Assembly (NCBI GenBank): GCA_005893365.1
Contig: VBPB01000044.1
Span: 3,391-16,766, forward strand
Source: Candidatus Eiseniibacteriota bacterium
GTDB lineage: Bacteria; Eisenbacteria; RBG-16-71-46
DNA length: 13,376 bases
Reading direction: 5' to 3'
Shown piece after piece: positions 6,347 through 12,581 of this stretch. Position numbers and translations under genes: made by a program. Position 1 is the stretch's first letter; each line of letters starts with the position of its first letter. A model generated the notes under the pieces. The model saw only the letters and a program-made list of their open reading frames with translations, was not told where the DNA came from and did not search any database.

Positions 6347-7501
6347 TCACGGCAGGTAGAAGAACGCGATCGCCAGCACCAGGTACACCGCGACCAGGAA
6401 CGCCCCCTCCAGCCAGTTCGATTCGCCGTCCTGCGAGACCAGGCTCACCGCGCCCACCGCCACGCCGACCGCCAGCACCTCGAAGGGCGTGAAGCGCAGG
6501 TCCATCGGTCCGCCCGGCAGGCAATAGGACACGAACACCAGCACCGGCGCCACGAACAGCGCGATCTGGATGCTCGAGCCGATGGCGATGTGGAGGGCCA
6601 GGTCCATCTGGTTCTTCATCGCCATCAGGATGGCGGTCGAGTGCTCGGCGGCGTTGCCGATGATGGCGACCACGACGACGCCGACGAACACCTCGCTCAC
6701 GCCGGCGACGGCCGCCGTCTCCTCGACCGCGCCCACCAGCAGCTCGCTCATCCACGCCACCAGGGCGGTCGCGATCGCCAGCGTCACGGCGGCCCGTCCC
6801 ACGGACGGCGCCGGCCCGGCCGGCGCGGGCGCGGCGTGGGCCTGGCCGGCGTAGAGGTGGCGATGGGTCTTGAGCGAGAACACCAGGCTCAGCAGGTAGG
6901 CGGCGAACAGGACGATGGCGATGAGCAGCGACAGCGAGTGTTCGGAGGCCGTCTCGCGCTCTGGCGTGAACATCGCCCCCCGGACCGCCGCGTCGGCCAC
7001 CAGGTGGAAGACCGCCGGCACCACCAGGCCCACGGCGGCCAGCGCCAGCAGCGTCGCGCCCGCGGCGGCGGCCGCGCGGTCGAACACCTGCTTCTCGCGC
7101 CCCAGCCCGCCCAACAAGATCGACCCGCCCAGCACGAGCAGGATGTTGCCGATGATGGAGCCGGTGAGGCTCGCCTTGACGACGTCGAACAGCCCCTGCT
7201 GCAGGGCGACCAGGGCGAGGATCAACTCGGCCGCGTTGCCGAAGGTGGCGTTGAGCAGGCCGCCGACGCCGGGGCCGAGCCGCGCCGAGAGCCGCTCGGT
7301 GGCGCCGCCCATCAGGCCCGCGAGCGGGACGATCGCGAGCCCGGCGAACGCGAACACGGTCACGGCACCCCAGTCGAGCCAGGCCGCGAGGGCGGCGAGC
7401 GGGATGAACGCCAGCAGGACGAGCAGCAGGCGCTCGGGGGCGGCGAGCGGCAGGCGCCGCCGCGGCGCGCCGGGGGCGGGCAGGGCGGTGGCGGCGTCCA
7501 T
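6347..7501 (-). CDS. cax: Ca2+/H+ antiporter (CaCA superfamily, CAX type)
   Basis: 384 aa. It exchanges cytoplasmic Ca2+ for protons across the membrane. Two inverted halves are visible, each with the cation-binding alpha-repeat: FGNAAELI at 87-94 (E92) and IGNAAEHS at 281-288 (E286). About eleven hydrophobic helices surround them, and a hydrophilic loop (about 211-235, His/Ala/Pro-rich) joins the halves. The length is close to normal for bacterial CAX proteins. The ATG at 7501 starts a short cytoplasmic Pro/Arg-rich tail before helix 1; the Shine-Dalgarno is weak. The PF04020 protein follows at 13 nt. Confidence 0.93.
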   Translation of the reverse strand: MDAATALPAPGAPRRRLPLAAPERLLLVLLAFIPLAALAAWLDWGAVTVFAFAGLAIVPLAGLMGGATERLSARLGPGVGGLLNATFGNAAELILALVALQQGLFDVVKASLTGSIIGNILLVLGGSILLGGLGREKQVFDRAAAAAGATLLALAAVGLVVPAVFHLVADAAVRGAMFTPERETASEHSLSLLIAIVLFAAYLLSLVFSLKTHRHLYAGQAHAAPAPAGPAPSVGRAAVTLAIATALVAWMSELLVGAVEETAAVAGVSEVFVGVVVVAIIGNAAEHSTAILMAMKNQMDLALHIAIGSSIQIALFVAPVLVFVSYCLPGGPMDLRFTPFEVLAVGVAVGAVSLVSQDGESNWLEGAFLVAVYLVLAIAFFYLP

Positions 7502-7639
7502 GGCCCGCGACTCTGCCCTACGCCGCGCCGACGCTCAAGCGCGGGGGTCGCGGCGTCGGAGCGGCGCGACCACGTCTGGCGCGGGGAAGGCGGGATGTGG
7601 CGGTCCAGCGCCGCGGCCGCCGCAGCCGTCCCCGGACGA

Positions 7640-7975
7640 TCAGTAGTCGCGCTCGATGGCGTAGAGCACCGGGTTGCGGCAGAACTCGGTGCGCGTGGAG
7701 TCGCAGGCGAAGAAGTAGGGGCCGTCCACCCACTCGATCGACGGCGAGGACCGCTCGGGGATGAAGCAGATCCCGCACACCGGATCACGCACCACGCCGC
7801 ACCAGCGTCGCGGCTCGCGCTGGAACCGCGCCAACGTCGCGGCCGTGGCGAAGCGGTAGATCTCGCCGTTGACGCGGGCACGCAGCGTCGAGTCGAGCGA
7901 GCCCAGCTGACGCGGATTCACCGGATCCCACAGGGTACGACTCAGGTGCTGGATCAGGAACTCCGCCGCCGGCAC
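7640..7975 (-). CDS. Tandem YHS-like domain protein (possibly the mature part of an interrupted exported protein)
   Basis: 111 aa from a GTG start. The C-terminal half (about 63-107) reads RDPVCGICF ... DGPYFFACDSTRTEFCRNPVLY. This fits the YHS pattern: a DPVCGM-like start, an aromatic YFF, then a Cys followed by F-x-x-NP. The N-terminal half (about 35-60: NGEIYRFATAATLARFQREP) repeats the second part of that pattern, so the protein looks like two degenerate YHS units. YHS domains are small putative metal-binding modules; the cysteines here are C59, C67, C70, C91 and C99. The frame stays open upstream of the GTG to a TGA at 8008-8006, and beyond that stop the same frame encodes a signal-peptide-like sequence. 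The GTG start may therefore not be the original one. The precise function is unknown. Confidence 0.6.
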   Translation of the reverse strand: MPAAEFLIQHLSRTLWDPVNPRQLGSLDSTLRARVNGEIYRFATAATLARFQREPRRWCGVVRDPVCGICFIPERSSPSIEWVDGPYFFACDSTRTEFCRNPVLYAIERDY

Positions 7976-8005
7976 GGGCGTCGAGGGGCCGCAGGCCGCT
8001 CCCGC

Positions 8006-8161
8006 TCAGGTGAAGCGGCTCGAGCCGCCGGCGGGGATGCTGGCGACCGGCACCGGGGCGGATGCGGGCACGGCGCCGTCCGCCGCGGCGAGCGCCGCGG
8101 GGAGCGCGGCGAGCATCGCGCACAGGAGGGCGCGTCCCAGGACCGGGCGAGGATCGATCAT
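8006..8161 (-). CDS. Short signal-peptide-like ORF, in frame with the YHS gene across one TGA
   Basis: 51 aa from the ATG at 8161. It reads as a classical Sec signal peptide (MIDPRPVLGRALLCAMLAAL, then PAALAA as a cleavage region) followed by an Ala/Pro/Val-rich linker ending SSRFT. It then stops at TGA (8008-8006). There is no mature domain, and the same frame continues without further stops into the YHS protein. It may be the 5' end of one exported YHS protein, split by a nonsense mutation or a base-call error. A stand-alone 51-aa peptide gene is less likely. No good Shine-Dalgarno is visible. Confidence 0.4.
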   Translation of the reverse strand: MIDPRPVLGRALLCAMLAALPAALAAADGAVPASAPVPVASIPAGGSSRFT

Positions 8162-8197
8162 GACGGACGAGTGTGACGCAGCCGGTGGCGGCCTGTC

Positions 8198-8216
8198 CAC
8201 CCCGAGGCGCGGGGTG
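8198..8216. repeat. Inverted repeat 1 in the divergent intergenic region
   Basis: Perfect 7-bp arms CACCCCG (8198-8204) and CGGGGTG (8210-8216) with a 5-nt loop. There is no T-tract on either side, and it lies between two divergent genes, so an operator or RNA hairpin fits better than a terminator. Confidence 0.5.
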
Positions 8217-8237
8217 CTGACTCATGAAAAGTCCGTG

Positions 8238-8275
8238 CGGCGGCCGCCGGCTCGTGGGACGGCCGCGTCCCACGA
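8238..8275. repeat. 12-bp palindrome followed by a 10-bp perfect hairpin
   Basis: CGGCGGCCGCCG (8238-8249) is a perfect palindrome. Two bases later TCGTGGGACG (8252-8261) and CGTCCCACGA (8266-8275) form a perfect 10-bp stem around the tetraloop GCCG. The element lies 68 nt upstream of the methyltransferase start. It could be an operator for a regulator of the methyltransferase or of the divergent YHS gene; no regulator gene is in the window. Confidence 0.55.
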
Positions 8276-8329
8276 ATGGACACGGGCGGGCACCGGGAGC
8301 GACGGCTGGCCCGGACCCACCTGTCCCTC

Positions 8330-8335
8330 TAGACT
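8330..8335 (+). promoter_or_regulatory. -10 box of the methyltransferase gene (probably leaderless)
   Basis: TAGACT (TAnnnT) ends 7 nt before the GTG start codon, so transcription should begin at or next to the start codon. No Shine-Dalgarno precedes the GTG, and the -35 region (around 8307) is a poor match. This combination is typical of leaderless transcripts in high-GC bacteria. Confidence 0.45.
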
Positions 8336-8342
8336 GCGGCCT

Positions 8343-9431
8343 GTGATCAAGTACCTGGGCTCCAAGCGGGTGCTGCTGCCCCGCATCCTGGACGAGGTGG
8401 ACGGCCTGGCACGCCGCGCCGCCGGCGCGGGGGCGCCGATCCGCACCGTGCTCGACCTGTTCTCGGGCACCGCCCGGGTCGGGCACGCGCTCAAGGCCCG
8501 CGGCTACCGCGTGCACGCCAACGACCACAACGCCTATGCCGCTACGCTGGCCACCTGCTACGTCGCGGCCGATCGGCGGCGCTGGCGGGCCCGCGCCGAG
8601 CGGTTGATCGCCGAGCTGGACGCGCTGCCGGGCGAGCCCGGGTGGTTCACCGAGACCTGCTGCGTGCGCTCACGGTATCTGCAGCCGAAGAACGGCGCCC
8701 GCGTGGATGCCATCCGCGAGCGCATCGCCCGCTTGGCCTTGGAGCCCACGCTGGAGGCGATCGCGCTCACCAGCCTGATGGAGGCCGCCGACCGGGTCGA
8801 CTCGACCACCGGCGTCCAGATGGCCTACCTCAAGCGCTGGGCGGCGCGCTCGTCCCAGCCGCTCAAGCTCCGCGTGCCGGCGCTCCTCGACGGCGCGGGC
8901 TCGGCGTCGTGCCTGGAGGCGGCCACCGCGGCGGCGCGCCGCGAGGCCGATCTCGCCTACCTCGACCCGCCCTACAACCAGCACTCCTACCTCGGCAACT
9001 ACCACGTGTGGGAGTCGCTGGCGCGCTGGGACAAGCCCGAGGTCTACGGCGTGGCGATGAAGCGCACCGACGTACGCGAGCGAGGGAGTGCCTTCAACCG
9101 GCGCGGGGCGATCGCGCCGGCGCTGCGCGAGGTGCTGGGCGCCCTCAAGGCGCGCTATCTCATCGTCTCGTTCAACGACGAAGGCTATCTGCCGCTCCCG
9201 GCGCTGCGGTCGATGCTCGAGGCGTTGGGCGCGGTGCGCGCCATCGAGGTGGCGCACCCGCGCTACATCGGCCACCGCATCGGCGTCTACAACCCGCGGG
9301 GCGAAAAGGTGGGGACCCCCGGACCCGCGACCAACCGCGAGTGCCTGTTCATCGTGGAGGTCGGGTCGCGACGCGCCGCGGCCCGCCGGCGCCCCGCGCG
9401 CCCGGCGCTCGTCCCCGCGCCGGGCGGTTGA
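8343..9431 (+). CDS. D12-class DNA adenine methyltransferase (orphan)
   Basis: 362 aa from a GTG start. It should transfer a methyl group from S-adenosylmethionine to an exocyclic amino group in DNA. The order is that of alpha-class enzymes. N-terminal KYLGSK (4-9) is followed by motif I DLFSGTARVG (38-47, AdoMet binding) and NDHN (60-63). Then come a putative target-recognition region (about 64-200), catalytic motif IV DPPYN (208-212), and YLIVSFNDEGYL (272-283). The GTG was chosen because D12 proteins begin with an (I/F)KYxGSK segment at the extreme N-terminus; the open frame before it is not conserved-looking. The C-terminal 20 residues are Arg/Ala/Pro-rich. No restriction endonuclease lies next to it, so it is probably an orphan or phage-derived modifier. 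The target base, normally adenine N6, is inferred from the family. Confidence 0.85.
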   Translation: MIKYLGSKRVLLPRILDEVDGLARRAAGAGAPIRTVLDLFSGTARVGHALKARGYRVHANDHNAYAATLATCYVAADRRRWRARAERLIAELDALPGEPGWFTETCCVRSRYLQPKNGARVDAIRERIARLALEPTLEAIALTSLMEAADRVDSTTGVQMAYLKRWAARSSQPLKLRVPALLDGAGSASCLEAATAAARREADLAYLDPPYNQHSYLGNYHVWESLARWDKPEVYGVAMKRTDVRERGSAFNRRGAIAPALREVLGALKARYLIVSFNDEGYLPLPALRSMLEALGAVRAIEVAHPRYIGHRIGVYNPRGEKVGTPGPATNRECLFIVEVGSRRAAARRRPARPALVPAPGG

Positions 9432-10066
9432 TGCGCCGTCTCGCCCTCCGGCTCGTGGTCGCGGCCCTGGCACTCTGGGCGGGCGCCGAGACGCTCGAAG
9501 GCCGCGGCGTGCTGGCGCCGCCGGTGCTGCGGCATCTCCGCGCGATGAAGGACCGGGACACGCCGCCACCGACTTGCGAAGACCTGGCGCTCGAGGCCTT
9601 CCCCGGCTTGCCCGTCCGTCGCGCGCTCGCCGGGTACGCGCCGCTCGAGCGCCGGGGCGTGCGGGTCGAAGCCTACGTCCGGCGCATCGAGTCCTCGCGC
9701 GACGGCGACTTCCACCTGAAGCTGGTCGCGAGTCCGTCGGCCGGCGCCGGCGCGCACTACGTGACGGCCGAGATCACGCCCAGGTGGCGCCGAGGCTCGC
9801 CGGGCTGGTCGCTCGCGCGCCTCGCCGGCGCACTGCGGGCGGGGCACGGCGACGCCGCGCCGCCGGCCAAGGGCCCGCGCCGGGCGCGGCTGTCGGGCTG
9901 GCTCCTCTACGACGTGTGGTGCGACGCGCTCCCGGCCTGGGTGTTCGATCGCGGGCGGCGCGTGAACGGATGGGAGATCCACCCGGTCACGCGATTGGAG
10001 GTCTGGGACGACTCGCTCGCGCGGTTCGTGGGGCTGCCGCGCCAGCCTAGTACCGTGACGCGGTGA
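9431..10066 (+). CDS. Secreted or membrane-anchored protein of unknown function with DGDFHL and WEIHPV motifs
   Basis: 211 aa. The N-terminus MRRLALRLVVAALALWAGAE looks like a Sec signal peptide or a single anchor. The body has DGDFHLKL (91-98), TAEITPRW (112-119), SGWLLYD (155-161) and WEIHPVTRLEVWD (181-193). I recognise this combination from conserved hypothetical proteins of uncertain function, in which a compact, mostly beta domain carries these His/Asp positions; I know of no assigned activity. The ATG overlaps the methyltransferase stop as TGATG (one base shared), so the two genes are very likely translated together. The 3' end overlaps the convergent TPR gene by 20 bp. Confidence 0.7.
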   Translation: MRRLALRLVVAALALWAGAETLEGRGVLAPPVLRHLRAMKDRDTPPPTCEDLALEAFPGLPVRRALAGYAPLERRGVRVEAYVRRIESSRDGDFHLKLVASPSAGAGAHYVTAEITPRWRRGSPGWSLARLAGALRAGHGDAAPPAKGPRRARLSGWLLYDVWCDALPAWVFDRGRRVNGWEIHPVTRLEVWDDSLARFVGLPRQPSTVTR

Positions 10067-11705
10067 GCTTCACGTCCGCGTGGGCCCAGGCCTTGGCGAA
10101 GCGCTTCTCCACCGCGGCCGCCTCGGCGGTCGCCTTGCGCGCGCGCAGGCACTGGGCGAGCCCGAAGAGCGACCAGCCGTTGTCGCGGTAGTGCTCGAGG
10201 TCCTCGCGGTAGACCGCCTCGGCGTCCCCGGCGCGCCCGGCGGCGAGCAGGACCGCGCCCAGCTGCTGGCGCACCGGCAGGTACCAGTCCGGCGGCTCGT
10301 CGTAGTGGAGGCCGTCCTCCTCGGCGATGGCGGCGCGGAACGCCGCCACCGCTTCGTCCACCTTGCCCTGGCGGGCGGCGATCTCGCCCTTGAGCGCGCC
10401 ACCGGCGACGCGCAGCACCGCCGCCGCGGAGTTGAATCCGACCGGGGCGTCGGGCGGGAGCGCGGCGATGATGGCGGCCAGGCTGTCGTGCTCGGCGGCC
10501 GCCGGGTCCAGCTTGCCGGTCGCGGCGAAGGCGAGCCCGCGGGCGTAGTGCCAGATGCCGGTGGTGAAGCGCAGCTCGGCCGGCGGGGCGGGCTGCTGGA
10601 GCACTTGGTCCCAGTGGCCGAAGCGGACCAGGGTGTAGACCGTGGTCGGGCACACGAACTCGATGGGCGGGATCATGTGGACCAGGTCCAGCGTCCACAT
10701 GGTCTCGAGGCGCTTGGCCGCCGCGAACGCCGCGGCGCTGTGGCCGTCGAAGCACGCCGACGACCAGATGAAGTGCACGTTGTGCGGGTAGTACATCATC
10801 GGGTAGACGCTCTGCGGGTGGTAGCGCTCCACGTAGAGGCTGTCCACGCGCGCCGCGTCCACGTTGATCTTCTCGGACTCGGCGTAGCGCCCGACCCGGT
10901 GGAGGATGTGCCCCGGCATGTGCACCAGGTGTCCGGCGTCCGGCACCAGCCGGCCGAGGCGCTCGGCGGCGGGCACGGCGCGTTCGGGATGCGGCGAGGC
11001 CTCGAGCGCGTGGATGTAGTAATGGTTGGCGCCCGGGCACAGCGGCGCCATCGCCAGCACCGCCTCCAGCGTCGCCACGATCTCGTCGGTGCCGGCGTTC
11101 GCCTTGCCGTCGTTGGTCCACTGGTTCCAGGGATTGAGGTCGAGCATCGACTCGGCGAACAGCGTGCCGGCGTCGGCGTCCTTGGGAGTGCGCTTCCACA
11201 GGCCGCGCATCGCCCCGGCATAGGCCGAGTCCAGCGCCGCGCGGCTCGGCCGCTTGGGGTCGCCCGGCTCGCCGTACCGCTTGGCGAGCGCCTGGATGTA
11301 GCCGCGCTCGGCCTCGCTGACGCGCGGCGCCAGCATCACGGCCCGCTGCAGCGCCTCCCAGGCCGGCGCCTCGGCGGTCGAGTCCATCGGCATGTTGATG
11401 TTGGGCCCGAGCGCCAGCGCCTTGCCCCAGTAGGCCATCGCGCAATCCGGATCCAGGGCCGCGGCGGTCTCGAACGCGGCGACCGCCTGGGCGTGGTTGA
11501 AGCCGTAGACCAGGTTGAGCCCCTGATCGAAGTAGCGCTGCGCCTCGGGCGAGGCGGTGGTGATGGCGTGATGCCACTTGCCGAGGTCGAACAGCGGCGC
11601 CTTGGTCGTGGTGGCCGCCGACGCCGGGGCGGGGGCCGGCTCGTCCGCGAGCGCCGGCGAGAACGCGGCGGCGATGAGCCAGGCGACGGTGAGATGGACG
11701 CGCAT
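10047..11705 (-). CDS. Exported tetratricopeptide-repeat protein, histidine-rich family
   Basis: 552 aa. A signal peptide (residues 1-20, ending SPALA before DEPAP) sends it to the periplasm or outside. TPR-like helical pairs are visible at about 57-87 (YFDQGLNLVYGFNHAQAVAAF), 110-127, 385-415, 432-462 and 482-515. The central part carries a conserved, unusual set of histidines: NHYYIHALEASPHPERA (227-243), HLVHMPGHILHRVGRY (259-274), YYPHNVHFIW (305-314) and LVHMIPP (341-347). These recur in a widespread bacterial family without known function; metal or ligand binding is only a guess. The ATG at 11705 has GGAGG 5 nt upstream; a TTG four codons earlier would put that site inside the gene. It has its own promoter at 11755-11784. 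Confidence 0.85.
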   Translation of the reverse strand: MRVHLTVAWLIAAAFSPALADEPAPAPASAATTTKAPLFDLGKWHHAITTASPEAQRYFDQGLNLVYGFNHAQAVAAFETAAALDPDCAMAYWGKALALGPNINMPMDSTAEAPAWEALQRAVMLAPRVSEAERGYIQALAKRYGEPGDPKRPSRAALDSAYAGAMRGLWKRTPKDADAGTLFAESMLDLNPWNQWTNDGKANAGTDEIVATLEAVLAMAPLCPGANHYYIHALEASPHPERAVPAAERLGRLVPDAGHLVHMPGHILHRVGRYAESEKINVDAARVDSLYVERYHPQSVYPMMYYPHNVHFIWSSACFDGHSAAAFAAAKRLETMWTLDLVHMIPPIEFVCPTTVYTLVRFGHWDQVLQQPAPPAELRFTTGIWHYARGLAFAATGKLDPAAAEHDSLAAIIAALPPDAPVGFNSAAAVLRVAGGALKGEIAARQGKVDEAVAAFRAAIAEEDGLHYDEPPDWYLPVRQQLGAVLLAAGRAGDAEAVYREDLEHYRDNGWSLFGLAQCLRARKATAEAAAVEKRFAKAWAHADVKLTASRY

Positions 11706-11754
11706 ACGACCCTCCAAGGGTGTGTCAGGGGCGATGGGTGCCGGACCGACCGGA

Positions 11755-11784
11755 AAACTAGGCCGCCTCCCGCTCCGAGGTCAA
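11755..11784 (-). promoter_or_regulatory. Promoter of the TPR gene
   Basis: Minus strand -35 TTGACC (11784-11779), 18-bp spacer, -10 TAGTTT (11760-11755). The predicted transcript starts near 11748, giving a leader of about 43 nt with a Shine-Dalgarno at its end. Confidence 0.55.
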
Positions 11785-11794
11785 CGGCGCACGA

Positions 11795-11814
11795 CCCGGA
11801 GTGTGACACCCGGG
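11795..11814 (-). terminator. Hairpin between the rhodanese and TPR genes
   Basis: CCCGG (11795-11799) pairs with CCGGG (11810-11814), and GTG with CAC inside, around the loop TGA with one bulged A. It lies 32 nt past the rhodanese stop and just upstream of the TPR promoter. No T-tract follows, so it is a weak terminator candidate that could also be an operator. Confidence 0.3.
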
Positions 11815-11846
11815 CGGCCCGAGGGGCGGGTGGCGGGGGTGCCCGG

Positions 11847-12359
11847 CTAGCGCTTCGTCGATTCGAACTCGATCGCCGTCGTCCCGATGTCGAGCAGCGG
11901 CCCCAGCTCGTACACGTTCCGATAGCCGTAGTCGTAGAGCGCGATGTAGGTGGAGAGGTTGAGCGAGGCGGTGATGAGCTTCCGGGGGAAGGGGCCCTCG
12001 GCCCCGCGGAAGTTGTTGTTGCAGTAGATGAGGATGCGCGTGCCCGGGTCCGGGATGACCCGCTTGAGGCTCTCGATGGTGAGGTCCGGGAAGCTCAGGT
12101 TGATGGCACCCTTGACGTGCAGCTCGTCGTATTTCGCCCGGCTGCGCGCGTCGAGGACCACCGTGCCCGGCTCATGGCTCATGCGGATGAACTCCGCCTC
12201 GGTGACGCGGTGCGACGCGCGGTGGGCGGCGGCCCCCGCCGAGACCCGGAGATAGCCCTCCATGTCGATCGCCGGGTTCGCGACCGACGTCGAGTCGGCG
12301 GCCCGGGCCGGGGCGGCGCATCCGAGGAGTATCAAAGCCACGGCGAGGTGCGTGCGCAT
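11847..12359 (-). CDS. Exported rhodanese-domain protein
   Basis: 170 aa from the ATG at 12359. A signal peptide covers residues 1-20; LLGC at 11-14 also fits a lipobox, so it may be a lipoprotein, while APARA before ADSTS fits ordinary cleavage. The rhodanese domain (about 50-155) contains VVLDARSRAKYDELHVKGAIN (the CH2A-like part) and the catalytic cysteine C113 in YCNNNFRG, where the loop after the Cys forms the persulfide-binding cradle. A single-domain rhodanese with an active Cys can carry sulfane sulfur; the periplasmic substrate is unknown. The residues after 113 (NNNFRGAEGPFPRK) are characteristic of a subfamily seen in other exported rhodaneses. Confidence 0.83.
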   Translation of the reverse strand: MRTHLAVALILLGCAAPARAADSTSVANPAIDMEGYLRVSAGAAAHRASHRVTEAEFIRMSHEPGTVVLDARSRAKYDELHVKGAINLSFPDLTIESLKRVIPDPGTRILIYCNNNFRGAEGPFPRKLITASLNLSTYIALYDYGYRNVYELGPLLDIGTTAIEFESTKR

Positions 12360-12368
12360 GTCCATCCG

Positions 12369-12373
12369 CTCCT
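12369..12373 (-). promoter_or_regulatory. Ribosome binding site of the rhodanese gene
   Basis: Minus strand AGGAG. It lies 9 nt before the ATG at 12359 but only 3 nt before an in-frame ATG at 12365, which favours the shorter start (MRTHL rather than MDMRTHL). Confidence 0.5.
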
Positions 12374-12431
12374 GACCCCGGTCGGGAGGTGCCGGACGCC
12401 CGATCCAAATACGGTGGATGCGGGCCGCCCA

Positions 12432-12461
12432 ATTCTCCCGCCGGGACGGACGCGGGCTCAA
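12432..12461 (-). promoter_or_regulatory. Possible promoter of the rhodanese gene
   Basis: Minus strand TTGAGC (12461-12456), 18-bp spacer, GAGAAT (12437-12432). Each box matches consensus at four of six positions. It would give a leader of about 65 nt. Confidence 0.3.
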
Positions 12462-12503
12462 CCCAGGAATCGCGCGGCGCGTCACAGCCCGGTCAAATCC
12501 CCG

Positions 12504-12542
12504 AGCGCGAACGCTTCGGGCGGGGCCTCGCGGCCCCGCCCG
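12504..12542 (-). terminator. Terminator hairpins after the class II ribonucleotide reductase gene
   Basis: A very strong stem of 10 perfect base pairs, GGGCGGGGCC (12518-12527) with GGCCCCGCCC (12532-12541) around TCGC, is extended by one further pair to 12517/12542. On the minus strand it is followed by a small AGCG-TTCG-CGCT hairpin (12515-12504). There is no proper T-run. It lies 39 nt past the nrdJ stop. Confidence 0.55.
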
Positions 12543-12581
12543 GACGTCTGCCTCGGCTTCGCGCCGCGCTCAGGGCTCCGG

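Noticed and set aside
7985..8010. Selenocysteine insertion at the in-frame TGA of the YHS gene
   Set aside because: The hairpin downstream is short with a mismatch and lacks a convincing bacterial SECIS loop; no partner redox cysteine is adjacent. Kept only as a remote option.
6326..8176. 616-codon plus-strand frame opposite the antiporter and YHS gene
   Set aside because: Same reason: antisense GC artefact. The minus strand holds clear CAX motifs.
8010..8342. N-terminal extension of the methyltransferase by 111 codons
   Set aside because: The frame is open but crosses the three inverted repeats and the -10 box. D12 enzymes begin at the (I/F)KYxGSK segment, which is at the GTG.
8343..9431. 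Restriction-modification system
   Set aside because: No endonuclease or specificity gene is found next to the methyltransferase; the coupled gene encodes a secreted protein.
11715..11717. TTG start four codons upstream of the TPR gene ATG
   Set aside because: It overlaps the GGAGG Shine-Dalgarno that serves the ATG at 11705, and it would lengthen the signal peptide n-region with acidic residues.
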